Part shown: piece by piece, positions 36,577 to 44,617 of the stretch
Layout of the letters: every line of letters starts with the position of its first letter
Position numbering within the stretch: the stretch's first letter is position 1
Origin: Lachnospiraceae bacterium
Lineage (GTDB): Bacteria > Bacillota > Clostridia > Lachnospirales > Lachnospiraceae
Direction: 5' to 3'
Assembly (NCBI GenBank): GCA_017557525.1
Contig: JAFYYN010000169.1
Location: 1-52,954 of the forward strand
Length of the DNA stretch: 52,954 nucleotides
The notes under the pieces: model-generated
Seen by the model: the letters and a program-made list of their open reading frames with translations, nothing else
The model's database searches: none
What the model was told of the DNA's origin: nothing
Position numbers and translations under genes: made by a program

Positions 36577-38184
36577 TTATTTATACTTCTTCAGTTCTTC
36601 TTCGTAATCTCCGATCAGTCCGTATAAATACTCACTATAATCAACCGGATCAAGATTTGCCATCAGCTTGTCAGCTTCTGACTCGTTTAAGCTAAACTCA
36701 GAGTCAAGCTTTTCAAGTATTTCCTGCTTAACATAATCAAGATCGCTTGTAATACCGAGCTCCTTGGCGAGCATCAGGTACTTATCGTACTTCTGAAGTC
36801 CCTTAAGCAGTGAATCAAGTGCCTTAGCCTGATTATTTGAAGTCATATAATACTCATATGAATTAAGCTGGGACTTTACATACATGACTGTCATGATCTT
36901 ATCATAAAGCAGTATATCGTCCTCTATACCTGACTCCTTGATCTTTAAATCATAACCGTAAACGTCATAATATGCTTCGTTATACTTTCTGACGCTGAAA
37001 TCTTCCCTTGCGTTCTGCAGACTTAAGTTATACGAATAGATATTGGTACCGATTATGATAACGATGGTAAGGATGGCAAAGATCACGAAAAGTATCGTAG
37101 CTCCGGCCTTGTTTATCTTACCGTGCTCAAGCTCATATTCTGCAATTGCTAAGGCCTGTTCCTTCTTCTTTTTCTCCTTTTCCTTAGCTGCATTTTTCTT
37201 TTCTATGGCAAGAGCAAGCTTTCTGTTTCTTTCAGCATCAGCCTCGGCCTTCTTTCTTTCCTTTTCGGCCATCTGCTCAGCTTTTCTTTCCTCATCAAGC
37301 TTTTTCTTCTCTTCTCTCTTTTTCTTTTCAAGCTCCTCTTTCTCAGCCTTCTTTACCTTATCGGCTTCGATCATCTCGGGAGTAACTTCATCGTTTACAT
37401 TACCGAAAAGCTTGCGGAAAAGTCTCTTTATCCAGCTGTCCTTCTTTTCTTTCTGTATTTCCTCGGACTCTATTTCTTCTTCTAACGGATCAAAATCTGT
37501 GAATGCAGCTTCAGCAGCATTTAACCCTTCATTTAAGATAATCTCGTCCTCTTCGTCAAAGCCGTCATCTATTTCCTGCTGAGGAACGTAATCATTATCT
37601 CCCTGACCTTCATTCCAGTCAAAATCTATAAACTCCTGATTTTGAGGCTGATCACCATTCTGATCAGATTCCGGGACACTTGTACTGTCAAGATGCTCAA
37701 ACAGGCCGTTATTGATATTTCCCTGACTGTCATCCTGACTATCATTACCATTCTTTGACAAAAGCTCTGCATAAGCCTCAGCTTCGTCAAAAATATTCTC
37801 GATATCCTCTTCACCAAAATTGTTTTCGGGCTGCTGATCAAACTCGCCTGCCTCATCCATATCATTAAGGAGGTCTGTCAGCATATCGTCCATTTCGCCT
37901 GTGGGCTCTTCAGGTGCAGGAGCTACAGGAGCAGGCTCGGCAGGAGCGGCATTCATCCTCCTGTTACCCATGGAAATGGAATTATTATCGGTATATGCAG
38001 GATAATCCCCGAAACGGTTCTTTTCCTGCTTATCAGCTTTAGGTTCCGGCCTGTTTTCTCCAACAGAACTAAGCAGACTGTCTAAGTAAGACTCATCTGC
38101 TTTCGTTTTCCTTTTCTGTTTGCAGTTCTCACAGAATTTCTGCCCGTTCGGGATCTTTCTGTGACACATCAGGCAAGTTCCCAT
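36577..38184 (-). CDS. Zinc-ribbon, coiled-coil, single-span membrane protein of unknown function
   Basis: The 535-residue protein starts with a zinc ribbon (Cys4, Cys7, Cys18, Cys21 in CLMCHRKIPNGQKFCENC). A long acidic, Gln/Asn-rich low-complexity stretch (about 40-230) follows, then a Lys/Glu coiled coil (about 270-355, KKREEKKKLDEERKAEQMAE), one membrane segment near 363-385 (ILFVIFAILTIVIIIGTNI) and an outside helical domain of about 150 residues. I do not recognise the outside domain. It lies 37 bases after cheV. The layout suggests a cytosolic sensor or scaffold tied to an envelope domain, which is inference. Confidence 0.82.
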   Translation of the reverse strand: MGTCLMCHRKIPNGQKFCENCKQKRKTKADESYLDSLLSSVGENRPEPKADKQEKNRFGDYPAYTDNNSISMGNRRMNAAPAEPAPVAPAPEEPTGEMDDMLTDLLNDMDEAGEFDQQPENNFGEEDIENIFDEAEAYAELLSKNGNDSQDDSQGNINNGLFEHLDSTSVPESDQNGDQPQNQEFIDFDWNEGQGDNDYVPQQEIDDGFDEEDEIILNEGLNAAEAAFTDFDPLEEEIESEEIQKEKKDSWIKRLFRKLFGNVNDEVTPEMIEADKVKKAEKEELEKKKREEKKKLDEERKAEQMAEKERKKAEADAERNRKLALAIEKKNAAKEKEKKKKEQALAIAEYELEHGKINKAGATILFVIFAILTIVIIIGTNIYSYNLSLQNAREDFSVRKYNEAYYDVYGYDLKIKESGIEDDILLYDKIMTVMYVKSQLNSYEYYMTSNNQAKALDSLLKGLQKYDKYLMLAKELGITSDLDYVKQEILEKLDSEFSLNESEADKLMANLDPVDYSEYLYGLIGDYEEELKKYK

Positions 38185-38221
38185 ATGTCTATGCTTCTTT
38201 CGAATTTATTTGCTTGACAGA

Positions 38222-39139
38222 TTACGTTGTACCGTGATATTTAGCAATGATCTCATCAAGTACTCTTACCAGTGAACCGATCTCAGGCTTAGACATCTGA
38301 GCGTCGGCACCTAACAGCTCGCCCTTTCTTCTCATGTCATCATTAACAAGTGATGAGAATATGATAACGGGAAGCTTACTCATTTCAGGGTCTTCTTTAA
38401 TAAGCTTTGTCAGATGATGGCCATCCATCTGAGGCATCTCTATATCGGTTATTACACATTTAACATTTTCATACAGGCGATTATCCCTCTTTAACATCGA
38501 CAGATAATCATAAGCCTCCTGACCGTTATTGGTAAGTATAAGCTGGGTATATCCGGCCTTGTTTAACGAGTCATGGATAAGCTTTCCAAGGAGAGGTGAG
38601 TCCTCAGCAATTAGGATGGGATCGTTATTCCTCTGTCTGATGCCAAGAGCATCTATATCCGACATGCGGAGTCCCGTTTCGGGGCTTATATCGGTTACTA
38701 TCTTCTCAAAGTCAAGTATAACTATCAGCTTGCCGTTTATCTTTAAAAAGCCTGTTGCAACACTTCTGCCGGCGTCATTTATAGACTCATCCGGCTTTGA
38801 TATGTCAGCCCATGAAACTCTGTGTATGCCGCAAACTGTCTGTACATGGAAAGCCACATTCAGCTTGTTAAAGTTTGTTACGACAAACATATCGGTTTCT
38901 TCGTTTGTTACATAGGGTACTGCTAAGCTCTTATTAAGGTCGATGACCGTAATAATGGTATCTCTTGGCATATAGATACCTTCAACACAGGGGTGTGAAT
39001 TAGGTATGGGTGTCGGACGCTTATAGGGAAGTATCTCCCTGATCTTGGCAACATTTATGCCGTAATGGTTCTCCCCAACTACAAACTCAAGAATCTCAAG
39101 CTCATTAGTTCCGCTTTCAAGAAGAATTTTAGAATCCAT
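38222..39139 (-). CDS. cheV: Chemotaxis coupling protein CheV (CheW-REC)
   Basis: CheV couples chemoreceptors to CheA and takes part in adaptation. The 305-residue protein has an N-terminal CheW-like domain (ILEFVVGENHYGINVAKIRE, PCVEGIYMPRDTIITVIDLN). A C-terminal receiver follows: ILIAEDSPLLGKLIHDSLNK, CVITDIEMPQMDG with the phospho-acceptor Asp, IIFSSLV and the Lys in AQMSKPE. All receiver residues are present. It overlaps the upstream lipoprotein gene by 11 bases and has AAGGGGG at the right spacing. No other che or flagellar gene is in the window. Confidence 0.95.
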   Translation of the reverse strand: MDSKILLESGTNELEILEFVVGENHYGINVAKIREILPYKRPTPIPNSHPCVEGIYMPRDTIITVIDLNKSLAVPYVTNEETDMFVVTNFNKLNVAFHVQTVCGIHRVSWADISKPDESINDAGRSVATGFLKINGKLIVILDFEKIVTDISPETGLRMSDIDALGIRQRNNDPILIAEDSPLLGKLIHDSLNKAGYTQLILTNNGQEAYDYLSMLKRDNRLYENVKCVITDIEMPQMDGHHLTKLIKEDPEMSKLPVIIFSSLVNDDMRRKGELLGADAQMSKPEIGSLVRVLDEIIAKYHGTT

Positions 39140-39893
39140 ATGAACCCCCTTCTATATCAAATACCTTACCGTTTTCGCTGCTTTCAACCCTTAACTTTGC
39201 CGGCTCATCTTTATCGCTTATTATGAAAAGCAATACCGCCGTATACTGTTCATCCTTCTCAATCTTATCATTTAAAAATTGCAGATCGTTACCGAGCATT
39301 GAAAGTGAAGGAGCATAAATATCGCCGTTCTTGCAGTACAGTGCATAAGCAACCTTGCTGCCGGCAGAAACAAATTTCTGTGTCTCGGAACTTTTATTCT
39401 TTATCACAAACTCAACTGCACAGATATTTTCCCCATCTTTAGCGGAAATGGAGGAATAATCGTTCTCACTGTATGTCTTTGTAAGATAAAGCGATTTAAA
39501 CTCAACCTCAAAGCCGTCCTGCAGGTAAAGCTCATTAAGGCTTTCCGCCATCCTGTCCTCTTCAATGGGCGCCTCGGTAGGTGTTGTCTCTGCTTCTGTA
39601 GGAGTGGGTGTCTCCTCCGGAGCCTCGGTAGGAGTCGGTGTGGCATCTGCTTCAGGTGTCACCTCAGGAGTTGGATCATTTTTATGCAGCTCCTCATAAT
39701 AATCTTCGATCTCATCAATATCCAGCAGCTTTCTGTTGGCCACCTTGTTTTTATCATCCTTAAGGAGCAGATGCGCACAATACTGTGCTATCGCATCCGA
39801 TTCTGCCTCGGATATTTCTATATAGTCAGAGGAACATGCAGAAAGCATTACCGATGACATTATTATGATAAATAAAGTAATCAGCTTCTTCAT
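39129..39893 (-). CDS. Unknown lipoprotein with Thr/Pro-rich linker
   Basis: The 254-residue protein has a lipoprotein signal (MKKLITLFIIIMSSVMLSAC, lipobox LSAC). A short helical part (EISEAESDAIAQYCAHLLL) and a TPTPTE-rich linker of about 45 residues follow. Its C-terminal domain of about 120 residues has beta strands (VCAVEFVIKN-like ICAVEFVIKNKSSETQKFV, EQYTAVLLFIISDKDEPAKL). The C-terminal domain resembles the immunoglobulin-like fold of DUF5067/Telomeric-repeat-like lipoproteins, at low confidence. It is the first gene of a unit with cheV and the zinc-ribbon protein, under a good promoter. Confidence 0.8.
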   Translation of the reverse strand: MKKLITLFIIIMSSVMLSACSSDYIEISEAESDAIAQYCAHLLLKDDKNKVANRKLLDIDEIEDYYEELHKNDPTPEVTPEADATPTPTEAPEETPTPTEAETTPTEAPIEEDRMAESLNELYLQDGFEVEFKSLYLTKTYSENDYSSISAKDGENICAVEFVIKNKSSETQKFVSAGSKVAYALYCKNGDIYAPSLSMLGNDLQFLNDKIEKDEQYTAVLLFIISDKDEPAKLRVESSENGKVFDIEGGSYGF

Positions 39894-39932
39894 TTTCTCC
39901 TCCTTAAGAAATCACAATTTAACTATTATATA

Positions 39933-39961
39933 ATAATACCACTTACCCGATATTTTTGCAA
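39933..39961 (-). promoter_or_regulatory. Sigma-A promoter of the lipoprotein-cheV unit
   Basis: TTGCAA (39961-39956), 17 bases, TATTAT (39938-39933) on the minus strand, about 40 bases before the lipoprotein start, which has AAGGAGG. Confidence 0.8.
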
Positions 39962-39966
39962 GAATT

Positions 39967-41508
39967 TTAGTCCTTTTTAAGTTCAAACCAGAATTCCACA
40001 CCGGAACTGTGATTTACTGCACCATAGCCCTCGTTGTGAGCCTCCATGATGGCCTTGACGATCGATAATCCGATACCGCTTCCGCCGTACTCCCTGGTCC
40101 TGGCCTTGTCAATCTTATAAAACTTGTCCCAGATATGGTCTATATCCTCTTCAGGTATATTCTTACCGGAGTTAAATATCGAAACCCTGATCCTGTCATC
40201 GCTCTCTTTGAAACTGATGTCTATGATCTTAGGTCCGTCAACATGGTTTAAAGCATTGGAAATGTAATTGGTCACAACCTCTTCTATCCTGTATTCATCG
40301 GCCCAGACATAAACCGGATCGATAACATTAAATACAAGTGATGCTTCCTTCTGCTTTGTAAGCACCTGTACGGAATTAACCACGGACTTTACAAGCTCAA
40401 CTATATCAAATCTTGAAAGATCGAGCTTGGCATTACCGAACTCTATCTCATTAAGTGAAAGAAGCTTTTTAACCATATTGTTCATCTTAAGAGCTTCATC
40501 CACTATAACATCGCAGTAAAACTGCCTGCTTTCCTCGTCATCGTTTACGTTTTCGGCAAGACCCTCCGCATACCCCTGGATAAGGGCAATCGGAGTTTTT
40601 AGCTCATGTGAGACATTTGAAAGGAAATCCCTTCGCATCTCGTCTATCTCGGTTTTCCTTGCAATATCCTTTTCAAGCTCAATATTGGCCGCCTTAAGCT
40701 CGCTTATGGAGGTTTCAAGCTGACCTGAAAGGGTATTTATACTGTTTCCGAGTATCCCGATCTCATCCTTGCGCTTTCCGGTATATTTCTTTTCAAAATT
40801 AAGCCTGCTCATCTCAGAGGAAATCTCTGACAGCTCAAGCAGCGGATTTGCAATACTCAGCGAAAAGATATACATTAGTATCGATGCAAGCACTGCAAGA
40901 GCACACCCGGAAATAGCTAAGAATCTGTTAGAGATCGATGCACTCTCCTCAATATTCTGATAGCTTGTCCTTACAAATATCAGGTCTCCGTTAGAAAGAT
41001 ATCCTACAAGATCGATAAAGTTGGAATCAACTCTTTCATCATACATCTTGTAAACATCGTAGCTGTCAGTGGTTTTTAAGGTTTCGGGAGCATTCTTGTC
41101 ATTATTTGCCATCCCGAAAATATATTTTTGTAGTGTATTGATTATCCTCTCAAACCTGTCATATGCAAAAAATGAGAGCTTATCATCATACTCGGACAGG
41201 GCAAATGAAAGCGGATAAACGAAATACAGCCTGCCATCCCCCGTATGCCGGCTTGAAAAGATATAAACATTTACATTTGAAAGGCTTTCCGTCTTTTCAA
41301 TCTGTGTAGCCAGCGGCTCATTTTTGAGCAGATCACTGTCGCCTATAGTCTTATCCAGCTCCTGATATACATCCGATAATGATGTTACCTTTGATTTTTG
41401 ATAAAACGAAGGCAAAAATACATCATTTGCTATCCAGCATAAAAAGATCAGCAGGAACATAGAGGAGGATAAAAACAGCGTTATTTTAAGTTTTAACGAA
41501 TGTCTCAT
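39967..41508 (-). CDS. Membrane sensor histidine kinase
   Basis: The 513-residue kinase has two membrane segments (about 9-31 and 205-225) enclosing an extracellular sensor domain of about 170 residues. HAMP follows, then HisKA with the phospho-acceptor His in FLSNVSHELKTPIALIQGYAEG. The ATPase domain has VVTNYISNALNHVD (N box), VSIFNSGKNIPEEDIDHIW (G1) and YGGSGIGLSIVKAIM (G2). Its start overlaps the response regulator's stop by four bases, so this is a cognate pair. The sensor domain gives no ligand clue. No terminator is seen before the next promoter, six bases past the stop. Confidence 0.95.
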   Translation of the reverse strand: MRHSLKLKITLFLSSSMFLLIFLCWIANDVFLPSFYQKSKVTSLSDVYQELDKTIGDSDLLKNEPLATQIEKTESLSNVNVYIFSSRHTGDGRLYFVYPLSFALSEYDDKLSFFAYDRFERIINTLQKYIFGMANNDKNAPETLKTTDSYDVYKMYDERVDSNFIDLVGYLSNGDLIFVRTSYQNIEESASISNRFLAISGCALAVLASILMYIFSLSIANPLLELSEISSEMSRLNFEKKYTGKRKDEIGILGNSINTLSGQLETSISELKAANIELEKDIARKTEIDEMRRDFLSNVSHELKTPIALIQGYAEGLAENVNDDEESRQFYCDVIVDEALKMNNMVKKLLSLNEIEFGNAKLDLSRFDIVELVKSVVNSVQVLTKQKEASLVFNVIDPVYVWADEYRIEEVVTNYISNALNHVDGPKIIDISFKESDDRIRVSIFNSGKNIPEEDIDHIWDKFYKIDKARTREYGGSGIGLSIVKAIMEAHNEGYGAVNHSSGVEFWFELKKD

Positions 41509-42176
41509 ATCTCAAATTTATATCCCATACCCCAGATAGTCTTTATGTAGTCGCCCTTAGTACCCATCTTTGCTCTAAGTTTCTTTACATGTGTGTCAAT
41601 AGTGCGGGCATCGCCGAAATAATCATAATTCCAGACATTATTTAATATCTTGTCACGTGAAAGTGCAACTCCCTTATTGGTCATAAAGAATTCAAGGAGC
41701 TCAAACTCCTTTACGCTAAGATCTATCGGAGTGCCGTCTATGCTTACAATATGTGCCTGACGGTCAAGAGTGATGCCGCCGAGCTCCAAAGTATCATTCG
41801 AAGCCGCATTCGTACGACGAAGTATGGCTTCTACTCTGGCAACGAGTATCTTTGGACTGAAAGGCTTAGTGATATACTCATCCACTCCTAATTCAAAGCC
41901 CAAAAGCTCGTCCCTCTCATCAGCCTTCGCGGTAAGCATAATGATCGGTATCTTGGAATACTGTCTTATTTCCCTTACAACCTGCCACCCGTCCATCTTA
42001 GGCATCATTACGTCAAGTATCAGTAAAGCAATGTCCTTATCGGCAAAAAACATATCGCATGCCTGCTCTCCGTCCTCTGCCTCTAAAACAATAATATCCT
42101 TCTTGCTTAAAAAATCCTTTACAAGCTTACGCATTCTGCTTTCGTCATCTGCCAAAAGCACCTTGATCATATCCAT
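41505..42176 (-). CDS. OmpR/PhoB-family response regulator
   Basis: The 223-residue regulator has a receiver domain (IKVLLADDESRMRKLVKDFL, LLILDVMMPKMDGWQVV with the Asp, IIMLTAKADE, EYITKPFSP) and a winged-helix DNA-binding domain (SVKEFELLEFFMTNKGVALS, VWNYDYFGDARTIDTHVKKL, IKTIWGMGYKFEI). It starts on the TAATG junction with the upstream gene (one shared base) and overlaps the kinase gene downstream, so the three genes are translated together. Confidence 0.96.
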   Translation of the reverse strand: MDMIKVLLADDESRMRKLVKDFLSKKDIIVLEAEDGEQACDMFFADKDIALLILDVMMPKMDGWQVVREIRQYSKIPIIMLTAKADERDELLGFELGVDEYITKPFSPKILVARVEAILRRTNAASNDTLELGGITLDRQAHIVSIDGTPIDLSVKEFELLEFFMTNKGVALSRDKILNNVWNYDYFGDARTIDTHVKKLRAKMGTKGDYIKTIWGMGYKFEI

Positions 42177-42871
42177 TACTGTTCTCCTTCACCCAGGGCT
42201 TTTTCCCGTTCGGTAAGATAGTTTTCCTTTGCGGAAAGCTCCTCTGCCCAAGCAGCATACCTGTTCTGTATATCCTCTTCAGCATCGGTAAAAGGAGTAT
42301 TTCCTGTAGAAATAGCCATGACAAAAAGTACTATGATAACTATAACAAGACCTGCAATGACAAGATAGCATCTCTTTACCTTATTCCTGTAATGATCAGC
42401 CACTGCCTTGAACTTGCTTTCCTTGCTCTTTAAATCCTGAATATTTCTCTTAAGCTCCTTTTCCTTCTCCGAAAACTCCTCAGATATCTTGGTATCCAGC
42501 TTCTCAAAGCCCTTATCCATATCCTTTGTGCTGTCGGATATAGCCGAATCAATCTCTAATGCGTTTTCATCACCGAACGAGGCCAGCTTCCCCTTCTTAT
42601 CACTTTTTATACTGATAAGACGGATACTCTCATCATCTGCAACACCGTTCTGAACACAAAAATCACGCAGCTGCTTTAAAAATGTATGTCCGACAACAGT
42701 TTTTAAATCCTGCCGTTCCAAGAGCTTATAATACACCTTTAAAGCCACCTGCGGGTCACTTATATCCATTCTTTCGATAATGTAATTGATTATGTCTGCT
42801 TCTTTCTTTGCAAGAGCGTATTCCATCGAATCATCGAACTGAAACCCACTCACCTGTAATCCTTCCCACAT
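42176..42871 (-). CDS. Unknown coiled-coil membrane protein ahead of the two-component genes
   Basis: I do not recognise this 231-residue protein. It has a helical N-terminal domain of about 95 residues (MEYALAKKEADIINYIIERM, PQVALKVYYKLLERQDL). A charged coiled coil at about 120-160 (KISEEFSEKEKELKRNIQDL) leads to one membrane segment at about 165-188 (CYLVIAGLVIVIIVLFVMAI) and a short outside tail. It lies between the PPIase-like lipoprotein (22 bases upstream) and the response regulator (one-base overlap). It may be an accessory of the kinase; that is inference from tight linkage. Confidence 0.8.
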   Translation of the reverse strand: MWEGLQVSGFQFDDSMEYALAKKEADIINYIIERMDISDPQVALKVYYKLLERQDLKTVVGHTFLKQLRDFCVQNGVADDESIRLISIKSDKKGKLASFGDENALEIDSAISDSTKDMDKGFEKLDTKISEEFSEKEKELKRNIQDLKSKESKFKAVADHYRNKVKRCYLVIAGLVIVIIVLFVMAISTGNTPFTDAEEDIQNRYAAWAEELSAKENYLTEREKALGEGEQ

Positions 42872-42893
42872 AGCATAATCACCCCTGCCGGTA

Positions 42894-43589
42894 TTAATCC
42901 GTCTCGATACTGTCGATAATTATCTCCGTTTCAGGCTCGTCAGTATGGATTTTACTGATGTTTTCAAGTACATCCATCCCTTCTATCGCCTGTCCGAGTA
43001 CAACAGTGTGTCCATATAGCCACGGAGCTCCTCCGTAAGTCCTGAAAGCTGTAAGCTCTTCTTCGGAAAGTTCGGTCTTATATCCAAATTTAATATAATC
43101 CGAAAATGTGAAACCTTTGTGTTCGACCAGTTCTTCAATATTATCCAGCTGCCCCTTATCTATGGTTATAATGATAAAGCTGTTTAACGAACACTTCCCG
43201 TCTCCCGAAATATTAAGACATAAAGAGCCTTTAAACGGATAAAGCTTATCCGAAGCCTTTGCGCTGACCGTAGCGGGATCATCCTGGTCCCTGCCGCCGA
43301 TCATAAGATAGTCCTCTATAATGTTATAAAATGAAGTTCCATTATAGAAACCGCTTTTACATTTATCAATGAAGCCGTTAACAATTTCTTCCTGTTCGTT
43401 AGGTATTAACCTAAAGGTTACGGCTCCGAAGTCCCTGATATTTATCCTTACAAGCCTCTGTCCTTCCTGCTTTTCAAACTGTACCGGTTTTCCCTGATCA
43501 GAGTTTCCGCACCCGGTAAGGAGCATGGTACACATCACAAGCAGAAGGATAAATACCCGTAGGAATTTTAGGTTACTGTTTCTTTTCAT
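42894..43589 (-). CDS. Cyclophilin-type PPIase lipoprotein, probably inactive
   Basis: From the ATG at 43589 the 231-residue protein has a lipoprotein signal (RVFILLLVMCTMLLTGC). The cyclophilin fold follows: VRINIRDFGAVTFRLIPNE, FYNIIEDYLMIGGRDQDD, GSLCLNISGDGKCSLNSFII and YGHTVVLGQAIEGMDVLENI. Compared with cyclophilin A, the catalytic Arg55 (FHR) is Asn here (FYN), Phe60 is Tyr and Gln63 is Ile, so isomerase activity is doubtful and a binding role is more likely. Longer in-frame starts run through palindromic repeats, lack ribosome sites and would bury the signal. Even the chosen ATG has no obvious Shine-Dalgarno. Confidence 0.82.
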   Translation of the reverse strand: MKRNSNLKFLRVFILLLVMCTMLLTGCGNSDQGKPVQFEKQEGQRLVRINIRDFGAVTFRLIPNEQEEIVNGFIDKCKSGFYNGTSFYNIIEDYLMIGGRDQDDPATVSAKASDKLYPFKGSLCLNISGDGKCSLNSFIIITIDKGQLDNIEELVEHKGFTFSDYIKFGYKTELSEEELTAFRTYGGAPWLYGHTVVLGQAIEGMDVLENISKIHTDEPETEIIIDSIETD

Positions 43590-43598
43590 ATTTCGTAT

Positions 43599-43717
43599 CA
43601 TGCCGCAGGCATGTTTACACATCGGTGACGTGCCTGTCGCGGCACCGATGGAAGTTTGAAAGTATACTTTCAAACTTTTCCTCATCGAAGAAAACCCTCC
43701 ATTGCATTACGGGTTTC
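43599..43717. repeat. Cluster of palindromes between tmRNA and the PPIase-like gene
   Basis: Four palindromes lie side by side. CATGCC/GGCATG has a 3-base loop (43599-43613). CATCGG/CCGATG with inner TGCC/GGCA spans 43620-43650. A perfect 26-base palindrome without a loop lies at 43652-43677. AAACCC/GGGTTT spans 43692-43716. The last, with its loop (minus strand GTAATGCAATGGA), is nearly identical to a module at 48688-48718 in the opposite orientation. On the minus strand it is followed by TCTTC and lies 9 bases past tmRNA, so it may also serve as the ssrA terminator. Confidence 0.85.
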
Positions 43718-43724
43718 CTTATGA

Positions 43725-44110
43725 TGGACCAGAGGGGAGTCGAACCCCTGTCCGAAAGCCTATTCACTCCAGTTTCTCCCATCACAGTCTATGTTTTGTC
43801 ATTCCCTTATCGCAACGCCCACAGACAGGCTTAGCAACTTGGTAGCTTCATGTTTCTACTTTCCGCTCAAAGCTTTGCAGAAAGAGTTCCCCACCTGGAT
43901 GACGCCGGTTACAGGGGCGAACCCCTGCGGGACCTTGCGGCTTCTCCTCCTGTGCAGTGGGCTACACAGGTCCGACGTGCTGCACGTTAGGCAGCTAATG
44001 CGTAATTTTCTTTAGCGTTTATATTTAGTTATCCGTTTATTTAGGTGAGTGCAGACTCTCACCGATGGCTTCCAAAGCTTCAAAACCCCCGTCGAAACCA
44101 GTACTGGCCC
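43725..44110 (-). ncRNA. ssrA: tmRNA (ssrA)
   Basis: tmRNA rescues stalled ribosomes with SmpB by adding a degradation tag. The 5' end (minus strand) reads GGGCCAGTACTGGTTTCGAC and the 3' end has the T-arm ACAGGGGTTCGACTCCCCT then CTGGTCCA. GGGCCAG pairs with CTGGTCC to give the 7-bp acceptor stem with discriminator A; CCA is not encoded. The tag frame lies at 44019-43987: NAKENYALAA followed by TAA (the exact resume codon, AAC or GCT, is uncertain). Length is 386 bases. It begins 9 bases after the smpB stop, so it may be cut from an rnr-smpB-ssrA transcript or use a promoter inside smpB. Confidence 0.97.
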
Positions 44111-44119
44111 GAGGTGTTG

Positions 44120-44587
44120 TTAATAGTTAGAATTTTTAAAATTCTTCTCCTCTTCCCGTTTCCTGTCTTTCTCTGCTATAGTGTCGCGCTTGTCATAGAG
44201 CTTTTTGCCCCGTGCAAGACCGATCAGCACCTTTACCAGACCGTGATCCAGATAAACCTCAAGCGGAACTATCGTATATCCCTTTATCTTTATAGCCGCA
44301 TCGAGCTTTCTTATCTCTGTACGGTGGAGAAGAAGTTTCCTTGTCCTTAACGGATCCTTGTTGAATATATTTCCCTTTTCATAAGGACTTACATGCATGC
44401 CGTATATCATCACCTCGTTGTTATCTATCTTGATATACGATTCCTTGATGCTGCATTTACCCATCCTCATCGATTTTACTTCCGTACCATGAAGGGAAAT
44501 GCCTGCTTCATATTTATCTTCTATAAAATAATCGAAATAAGCTTTCTTGTTATTTGCAATAAGCTTTCTCGGCTTCTCCTTTGCCAA
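44120..44587 (-). CDS. smpB: SsrA-binding protein SmpB
   Basis: SmpB binds tmRNA and brings it to stalled ribosomes. The 155-residue protein has [38 protein letters not shown], and the basic C-terminal tail [19 protein letters not shown]. The best start is TTG at 44587, giving [16 protein letters not shown], which fits the family, with GGGAG 8 bases upstream. A GTG at 44596 is too close to the ribosome site. It follows rnr by about 30 bases and is directly followed by ssrA. Confidence 0.95.
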   Translation of the reverse strand: MAKEKPRKLIANNKKAYFDYFIEDKYEAGISLHGTEVKSMRMGKCSIKESYIKIDNNEVMIYGMHVSPYEKGNIFNKDPLRTRKLLLHRTEIRKLDAAIKIKGYTIVPLEVYLDHGLVKVLIGLARGKKLYDKRDTIAEKDRKREEEKNFKNSNY

Positions 44588-44617
44588 GCTGTGCACTCCC
44601 TCCTTTCCCGGTCAATG

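Noticed and set aside
37043-37582. Plus-strand open frame of about 180 codons
   Set aside because: Ser/Phe-rich antisense of the Lys/Glu coiled coil in the zinc-ribbon gene.
43590-43685. Longer N-terminus for the PPIase-like lipoprotein (start at 43685)
   Set aside because: The extra residues are encoded by palindromic repeats and would put 32 residues before a classical lipoprotein signal.
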